A stretch of DNA of 64,000 bases, from the NCBI GenBank assembly GCA_020740775.1, contig JAHEWK010000002.1, positions 3,844,001 to 3,908,000 on the forward strand, in the 5' to 3' direction. This document shows, piece by piece, positions 57,021 to 64,000 of the stretch (the stretch's first letter is position 1; each line of letters starts with the position of its first letter). The stretch comes from Ilyonectria destructans. Taxonomy: Eukaryota > Ascomycota > Sordariomycetes > Hypocreales > Nectriaceae. The position numbers were made by a program, and so were the translations under genes. The notes under the pieces were generated by a model. It worked only from the letters and a program-made list of their open reading frames with translations, was not told the origin of the DNA and did no database searches.

Positions 57021-60000
57021 ATGTGTGTGGCTTGTGGCTGCGGGACAGGCAGGAGCTGAAGTTGCCCAAATCTAAAACCCAACCCAGTCAGCGCCAACCG
57101 GCCAGCTTATTTGGGAAGCGTTTTTCTTGCTTCTTTTGGGTGGTGATGCCTACGGCGAGTACCATGGAAGTGGAAAGAAGGATTCCATGCGACCTGGCCT
57201 CACGCATCATCGGGCGAGTGAGTTTGGCGTCATCGTTGTTGGGGCCTCAGCCTCAAGGCCGCCTTCGCCTTGCTGGCATCTTCCTAACTGCCAAGGTCGA
57301 ATCAGGCATACTTCGAGAACCCTCTAACTTAACTTACTGTAGGGTTCGATCCCAGTTTCGTCGGCCCCCGCCGAACATCTCTCCTCCTCTCGCTGTTGTG
57401 TGGGAGTATTGCCGCAGTGCAAGTCAAGCCAGCGCGGCGTTTAGATATTGCCACCCGTATTACACAACCGAGCTTCGTTCAAGTAACTTGGAGATTTGGG
57501 ATCAGCCCTGCCGTGGCCAACATGAACCTGTCGCCCCCAAGCCTTCCCCTCCCTCCTCGGAAGCCTCCTTGCCGATCGCAACTGGGATGCGTTCGCCCCA
57601 TTCCCTTTGGTGGCACATTTGCCGAGGTTGACCACTGTATTTCCCTCGCAGATCCCTCGTTTTTTGTTTCCGTGTGTGCCCAAGTGTATGTGCGCCTGAG
57701 ACTATGGATATCGCACTTTGTCGGTGTATACCTTGCGTGTTGTGCATGTATCTTGTGGGCCAGCTCGACGACCGACGTCACTCGTCGATTACGATGGATT
57801 CGTTCAGGCAACGTGGAAGAGGGGTTGTTCGCTGTCAGGCCCTAGCCTAGAAAACCCCCGATACCGTAAATTCATGACATGGGTACGGTTTCTATTGGCT
57901 CTCCAGCTGTTGATTCCCTCCTAGACATTTGCTTGCATAGCAAGATAGTCGGTGAGGTCTTTACCAGCCCAACACCAACCGCTGGCTTCATGCACCCACG
58001 CGCGCTCGCAGGAGAGAGACATATATCCCAACAACACTAATACCCCGACTGAAGCAGCACAAGTCACCAACGGGCGTCATGTGGATAATGTGCCCTGTGA
58101 CCCGACGTCAGATACCTGTCCGTTGGAAGATGAAGGAAACCACCAACCTTGCCAAAGAATGCTTCTATTCGTAGCAACCTTGGTCACATCAAGATGCTTC
58201 TCCACATAGAACACGTCTTCATGTAACGTAAGGATGATATCTGCTGAGCACCAAGGTCCTGGCATCCTTTGTCTTCCCACCTATCACTTTGCCCGCTTGA
58301 TACTCCGTAACGACAACAGCGATTCACATCTTGCATCATGGACAATCGCTTTAAGGGTAATGCCAGACCGCCACGATGCCCATCTCTTACGTTTCTCCCG
58401 TCGAGTCCCTCACTCCGTAGCGAGGAGTGAAATGCGCCGCCGGAAGACGCAATAGCAGCCTCATAGTCCTCCTTGACAACTATACCAACACTTTACTCAT
58501 CACGTAACGCGAATTTATTGCCTCATTAGTCAAGGAGAGGTTCGGCGTCTGTGTCACGAATGCACTGCTTTTTGATCTATGTTAAGTGATTGGCTGATCT
58601 AGTGTGGTGAAATGTCGCTCCTATCGGTCTGCCTCCGACAAGGACGTTGACGAGGCACGACATGACATGAATTATGACACGGATGTGGGGCATAATTAAG
58701 ACACGAACCTCCTGCTACCTAGCTCCGGGAGAAGATAAGGTATCGCAGTAGTTTTACGCAAACCTACGGACCTCAGAGATGGAGTTGACACAACATACGT
58801 GTCGTGGAACACTACATGGCGCCACGGCGTCGGTGCTTCAAATACGATCCATAGGGGCCACATTTAGCAAGTATAATATCATGAGCAAGCGAGACAAGAC
58901 ATAGAATGCCTAGATGAGATCCTCCGAACCAACGGTGGGAGTGTTCCATCCAGCCATCATTTGCATGAGATTTCCTCCCATTAGACCCGACACTCGGCCC
59001 TTGAATCAGGCACCATTTCTTCCCGGATCAGCACATGTCAGTAAGTCTCCAAGGCAATTTCCCCTGTGCCATGATGGTAGGATTGCCCTTGAGTTTGATA
59101 GGGACTGGTCTTAACGCTACTTCGAAGCTTGGGGATGGGACTCGTATTCCCAATATGACGTGTGACCGCATCAAGGCGCCCTCTACCACACAGAACTTCG
59201 ATACAGGTTCATAGAGCTATGTTAAATTATGCAGGTTGTAATTTCTCATGGCTTTAGAAAAGCATTCCGAAGTAAGAGATATCATCTTTATGGTGTAAGT
59301 ATCCTCCTGTAGCCGCATGGCATATACGAGACTCCCAACACGAACAACGAGAGCAGACCCTGTTATGTTTCCCGCATGGAATCCACACAGATGGAGCAAA
59401 ACTGTAGGTGACGCCACCGTTTGGATACCGAAGTAGGACAGCAGTTAAGATCCATGCCTCGAAAGAAGCCGCAACAACCCACTCCCAAGCGGCCATTTTC
59501 ACTTATCGCTTGACTCACCTCGGCCCGTATCCTCGCCCCATGACTCCCCCCCCATTCCTCTTCCCTCACCTAAAACATTTGCCCCCTAAAAGACAAAGCT
59601 CAACAATAAGAAAGACATGTCACACAACACACGACCCCAGTCGCCACCACGGCGTGTGAGCCATTTTCCAACCGGAGACTTGCTGGACCGAGGTGACACC
59701 ACCGGAATAGGAGCCTATGATGGTGGCTAGGGGAAATGACAAGAAGAAATTTTTTCCCTCTTGCTGACGGCGTGAACGGGTCTGGTGATGAGATCGATTG
59801 AGCCGAACTAAGCCGCTGGATGAGACAGCCGCAGCAGTCACGGGTCTAACGGACCTGCGCCGACTCCGGCTGTCGAAGAACTAGGCAGAGAGGAGGACTC
59901 ATCACCATCGCTGTGTCAGGCGGAATATCGTCATGGAGGACATCTTCAAAGGTGGCACAAAAGGGAGATACACTCGGGCAGATTTCCACAGAATCACTTC

Positions 60001-60173
60001 AGATAACGAACTACTCAATACAAGCAATCAAGTTGGACATTTCGCAACTTTTCCCTTTCGCCCCCTCGATGTCTTGATACCATTCTTCCAGATCCCTAAT
60101 CTCTCGGGCGCTTGGTAGCGAAAGAGGTCGACTCATGTCGTTGCAAAACTACCCCAAAACACCAACTGGTACT

Positions 60174-62190
60174 CTAGGACGCCATGTACGTGCTGGCGTC
60201 AACACCCTCCTTGGGGAACTCACTGAACACATATTGTTAGTTATGGCCAAGGCAGATCGGATTCGGAACGGAACATACGGAAGGGCGACCTCGAATCGCT
60301 TCTCAATCTCCTTGAGGACCTCCTGGTCCTGATCGGTGCTGATAAAGGAGATGGCTAGACCCTTGGTACCGAAACGACCAGCACGACCGACTCGGTGCAG
60401 ATAGGAGCTGGCATCGTTGGACAGATCGTAGTTGATAGCCAGGTTGATACGCTCGATATCGATACCTCGGCCGAACACGTCGGTGGCAACGCAGATACGC
60501 TTCTTGAACTCCTTGAACTCCTTGTAGCGACGGATACTGAGACACATTAGACTTTGATCGTTGGAGGGGCACGCTTTGGGACATACCGCTCTTCCTGGCT
60601 GACTCCAGAGTGGACAGCAATTGAGGGGAAGTTGCACTCTCGGAGGAGCTTGTCGAGCTCAGTAGCACGGACAGTGCTTCGGACGAAGATGATGACCTGG
60701 TTGAACTGGAGGTCATCAAGAAGCTCGTTGAGCTTGCGGTTCTTCTCCCTCTCCTCCAGCTTGATGTAGTACTGCTGGAGACCGTGCAGGGTGAGCTTGG
60801 TATCCTCATCGACATAGTGTTCAGTAGGGTTCTGCATGAACTTCTTGCAAATGGGCTTGACCTCCTCGGACAGAGTGGCCGAGAACATCATCACCTGCTT
60901 CTGCTGAGGAGTGGCACGGAACACATCCTGGACATCGGTACGCATGTCTGCTTCTGGTCAGTGCCTGTGGAGGGCCGTTTAATGGGGTAGTTTAAACGAA
61001 CCGGGCTGGTCGAGCATCTTGTCGCACTCATCGAGAACGAAGATGCGGACGCTTCCGAGGCGGAGAGCCTTGTCGCGGACGAGGGCCTTAAGACGGCCGG
61101 GAGTACCAACAATGATGTGGGGGCAGGTCTCCTTGTTCTTGAGAGTCTCGATATCCTGCTTGATGGGGGTACCACCGTAGAAGACGCCGGTCTTGATGTC
61201 GGGCATGTACTTGCTGAAGCGGTTGTACTCGTCGCGAATCTGGTAGGCCAGCTCACGAGTGTGGCACATGACCACAACGGAGACCTCTCCATTGACAGGC
61301 TCGACTTGCTGAAGAGTGGCGAGAACGAAGACGGCAGTCTTTCCGAGACCAGACTTGGCCTGGCAAATAATGTCACCACCGAGAAGAGCCTGAGGGATAC
61401 AGGTTTGTTGGACTGTCGATCGAACCGATGTTAGAGTTTGTTTCCAAGAAGCAACGAATGACGGGTGTTATGTCAAGAGTCCGTCCATCGTCGCAGCTTA
61501 GCCATTGGGGATATTTTGCATTCTCCTGGGAGAAGTGATCCGCAATAAGAAGCGGAACAGGCCAAGACTAATGTCTCGGCGTGAAGGATTGCATCTGCCA
61601 ATCAAGGCCGTAAACAAGACGGCATCTTGTGCAGAACACATGCCCTCGCAATCTCGACAGCTTCCACCAATGTTGTTCCAATCCGTCCGTGTCAACCGCT
61701 CTGGTCATATCCGCTTCCGCGTGATATCTTGACTTGCGAGTTGTAGAATGCCGCAGACCACCTTTCACCGATGGTCTGTTCTTGCCCGGTGCGGATGCTG
61801 GGACCTTTTCTCAGGTCCATGCTGAACCGCGCTCGGCAAGGATGACGACGACGATGACTTTGTGGGGGAAATGGCCTTTTTTCTTTCTTGCTTGCGAGAT
61901 GGACGGACGCTTGAAGCTTCAAGGGAGGGGATTTGATGACTTGGGGTATTAGAATTTCAGGACTGACCCTCCGATGGATGTTCGAAACCGCAGTCACCAA
62001 TAGCGCGAAGTAGCTCGGGCTTCAGAAGGAAGTCGCGGAAACCAGTTGAGTGAATACCGACATAGCTGCCCTTCTTGTCGACATTGTTGCCAGCAGCGAG
62101 CTCGCCCTTCTTGCCGTTGGAAGGGGCGGGAACCTCGTTGGTGCCGATCTCCTCGTCGGAGTAGTCGATGAGATCCTCCTCGTGGGACAT
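60174..62190 (-). CDS. SUB2: SUB2/UAP56 DECD-box RNA helicase
   Basis: Five exons: 61968-62190, 61002-61412, 60587-60947, 60279-60536, 60174-60222; predicted 433 aa, the normal family length. It starts [14 protein letters not shown]. Motifs: Q-motif region [20 protein letters not shown], Walker A AKSGLGKT (93-100), DECD (202-205), SAT in [10 protein letters not shown], and [15 protein letters not shown]. It ends [15 protein letters not shown]. It acts in spliceosome assembly at the branch site and in mRNA export with the TREX complex. Intron 1 is 555 nt, far longer than every other assigned intron in this window. In-frame stops follow soon after its donor, so retention would give a truncated 77-residue peptide. 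The other introns are 49-56 nt. Confidence 0.97.
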
Positions 62191-62675
62191 TTTGGCGATG
62201 GTTGAGAGGTGGTTAGAGATGGAAATGCGGACTGTCGCGATGGCCGTCGGTCAACGGGGCTTTGCGCTGACGAAGGGATGCGACAGGGTGGACTGGCGCG
62301 TTTCTGAGTGGATCACGTCGCGCAAGCGTTCTGCGGCGTGAGGAGGAGGAGGTGGGCGTAGGATTGAGAGAGAGGGAGAAGGCGGCGGAGTGAGAACCCA
62401 AGTTTGCTGGTTCAAAGGCGGACTTGAAAGAGCTTTGTTGCGGCTGAGGAGGGAGATGCCAGCAGGCACAAGGAAGAGCCGCGCTGCGCCCTCAGGCCAA
62501 ATAGGCCCGTGCCCGCGCGCTCATGCACGTGACGTGCTTTAGGCAGCGCACCGCCGGACAGTGCCAAAAAGAAAACGTGGCACGGAGCCATACGAACCTT
62601 CGAGATGAGTCTTCACAACGCTCACATTCGTGACAAAACAATTACCAACACAACGACGCAGAAGATCGCAAACCA
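62191..62675. promoter_or_regulatory. Divergent promoter SUB2 / RPR2 with a CACGTG element
   Basis: 485 bp between divergent starts of two RNA-processing genes. CACGTG at 62526-62531 sits in a partly palindromic GCACGTGACGTGC, an E-box/CRE-like sequence bound by bHLH or bZIP factors in fungi. Occupancy is unknown. Co-regulation is plausible. Confidence 0.4.
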
Positions 62676-63209
62676 ATGGCGAAAGTAAAGGGCCCGCAGG
62701 GGGTCCAGAATCGACACATTTACAACCGAGCCTCATACCTTTACCAAGCCGCATCATACCTCGCTAGTCAGCATCCTCATCACCCTCACGATGCTGCAAC
62801 AAAATCATCATCCGCTAGCCAAGAGCACAGTGCTTCGACACCAAGCGCCAATGGGCAGAATTCGATGCACAACCTATCCCGCCAAATGATCTCCAGCATG
62901 CGGGCTGTGACCTTGAAGGCGCAAATTCGCCAAACACCGGCCCTGAAGCAAACCATCTGCAAGTTTTGCGACACCTTCCTGGTCGAAGGCAGGACCTGCA
63001 CCTCCACTGTGGAGAACGCCAGCAAAGGCGGTAGGAAACCGTGGGCTGACGTTCTCACAATTCGGTGCAAGACGTGCAGTCATGTCAAGAGATATCCAGT
63101 CAGTGCTCCTAAGCAGAAGAGGCGTTCCCTCAGGAACCTAGATCAGGTAGAGCCGACAAAGGGATCACCTGAAGATGGCGAAGTCCAAGAAGTGTCTCCG
63201 ACAACATGA
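62676..63209 (+). CDS. RPR2: RNase P subunit Rpr2/Rpp21
   Basis: Single exon, 177 aa. N-terminal helical region (NRHIYNRASYLYQAASYLA), a disordered Ser/His linker (about 38-65), a helix (MRAVTLKAQIRQTPALKQT) and a zinc ribbon with CKFC (about 92-95) and CKTC (about 128-131) as the four ligands. It is followed by HVKRYP. This is the layout of Rpr2/Rpp21/Snm1 proteins, protein cofactors of RNase P in tRNA 5' maturation in the nucleus. It shares an upstream region with SUB2. Confidence 0.9.
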   Translation: MAKVKGPQGVQNRHIYNRASYLYQAASYLASQHPHHPHDAATKSSSASQEHSASTPSANGQNSMHNLSRQMISSMRAVTLKAQIRQTPALKQTICKFCDTFLVEGRTCTSTVENASKGGRKPWADVLTIRCKTCSHVKRYPVSAPKQKRRSLRNLDQVEPTKGSPEDGEVQEVSPTT

Positions 63210-64000
63210 TATTCATGGTAAAGATGCATCTCAACATATTTCATCTTCGTCGAAAGCGACCCCCATCTACTGAGAGGACGAAGGGTTTCTGACTGGACGA
63301 GTGTCAATCACAGGAGAGGGATTCCCTTGCTTCTCTTACTCCCATTGCCCAACATCAATCGCTAAAGCTCTTAAACCAAGATTTTTGGCTTCAAATCCTG
63401 ATGCTGGTGTCAGTTTAACCCCTGGATGATGATTGGCATTGACAGGTCCTCGCAGCCAGGGAATCCAACTACCTCCATCAAGCTGCCATGAAATCAACCG
63501 CAGCTTCGACGTCTCCAACTTGAGGCTTTCTCTCTGAAGGGCCGAGAAACATTCCACGTAAGAGCACGTCAGGTTTTGAAATGCAGTCTCTTTGCCGGGT
63601 TGGAAGAGCAACTTCATTTCAAGGGCGCGTTTAGATGGGTCGATTCACCACAAGGCCGGAGCCCGACATCTGTCTCTAAGCAGTAGTTGATCTATAAGCC
63701 CATTCATGTTGATAGCGGCAAGACGTGTCAGCTACAGCCACCGTTGGCAGAAATTAGAGGACGCATCCAACGGAATATTTGTATCATGAATCCGCGGGCA
63801 ACGACCGACGGTTCTTCATAGCTCATAATACATATGTACAAACGAATACCCTGCCATAAGAACACTTCCCCTCGTGACACCCATTCTGTCATCATCATAT
63901 AGTCTTCACAGTAATCCTTCACACCCGTAATGCCGTCTACTTCCCTGACTGTCCCGCTTCCTTGACACTCTCCTCTCCAAGCACCTTACTCGCTGCCATG
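63210..64000. other. Right edge of the window
   Basis: No gene firmly supported. A minus-strand frame at 63336-63617 (93 codons) has balanced composition and could be the last exon of a gene, but I see no domain and no convincing acceptor. The region is otherwise A+T-richer than coding DNA. Confidence 0.3.

Larger units (their letters stand above)
50444..60173. other. Gene-free interval of 9.7 kb
   Basis: I can support no gene here. 50444-51300 is the likely promoter and leader of the cyclin gene. 51.3-53.2 kb is G+C-rich and low-complexity, and overlapping frames on both strands (for example 51903-52769 minus) read as Gly/Pro/Ser/Trp-rich peptides without domains. 53.2-60.1 kb has dense short frames, several simple repeats and no recognised RNA gene. 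A B-box-like GGTTCGATCCC at about 57342 does not fold into a tRNA. Long non-coding transcripts cannot be excluded. Confidence 0.4.

Noticed and set aside
57320..57375. tRNA-like B box GGTTCGATCCC
   Set aside because: The flanking bases do not pair as a T-stem, and no matching A box or acceptor stem was found.
1..64000. CRISPR arrays, bacterial operons, polyketide or non-ribosomal peptide clusters
   Set aside because: No regularly spaced repeats with unique spacers, no prokaryotic gene layout and no KS, AT, A or C domain motifs were seen.

Overview
The window is nuclear DNA of a filamentous ascomycete (Pezizomycotina), most likely a Sordariomycete. Genes are split by short introns (about 47-115 nt) with GTRNGT donors and CTNAC-type branch sites. 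Several families are fungal: CHS5 of the exomer, LAS17/WASP, a Pho80-type cyclin, LEU2, and a RID/Masc1-type DNA methyltransferase, which is restricted to filamentous ascomycetes. No rRNA, tRNA, CRISPR array or intact transposon was recognised.

Layout. 0.2-4.8 kb: a RID-like cytosine methyltransferase (minus) divergent from an HhH-GPD DNA glycosylase (plus). 5.8-12.2 kb: the SEN1 RNA/DNA helicase. 12.2-14.9 kb: no supported gene. 14.9-22.6 kb: a Ser-rich protein of unknown function, a short-chain dehydrogenase, a PD-(D/E)XK-like protein and CHS5. 23.3-29.9 kb looks accessory: an internal fragment of valyl-tRNA synthetase, a C2H2-finger/DEDDh-exonuclease gene with an in-frame stop, a 3-isopropylmalate dehydrogenase gene with seven exons, and a Myb/chromodomain gene with two in-frame stops. 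30.2-45.6 kb is housekeeping: a probable mitochondrial protein, eIF1A, LAS17, a 61-aa protein, RAD1/XPF, a 70-aa probably lipidated micro-protein, the MRS2 Mg2+ channel and an F-box-like protein. 48.3-50.4 kb: a PCL-type cyclin. 50.4-60.2 kb: almost 10 kb in which I can support no gene. 60.2-63.2 kb: SUB2 and RPR2, divergent.

The most interesting signal is a recurring scar. In four separate places a coding frame is broken by a stop explained by G:C to A:T transition in CpA/TpG context, mostly at Trp codons (TGG to TAG or TAA). This is the pattern left by repeat-induced point mutation (RIP). The places are (a) the RID-like gene itself, at the conserved Cys-Arg-Trp-Lys motif; (b) a decayed tandem copy of the 3' end of the dehydrogenase gene; (c) the zinc-finger/exonuclease gene; (d) the Myb/chromodomain gene. 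RID is the methyltransferase required for RIP in Neurospora. The window may therefore record a lineage in which RIP acted and its own effector gene later acquired a RIP-type nonsense mutation. This is inference and must be checked against raw reads and related strains.

Exon borders below were placed by eye from splice consensus, reading-frame continuity and family similarity. Intact multi-exon models were checked to total a multiple of three bases.
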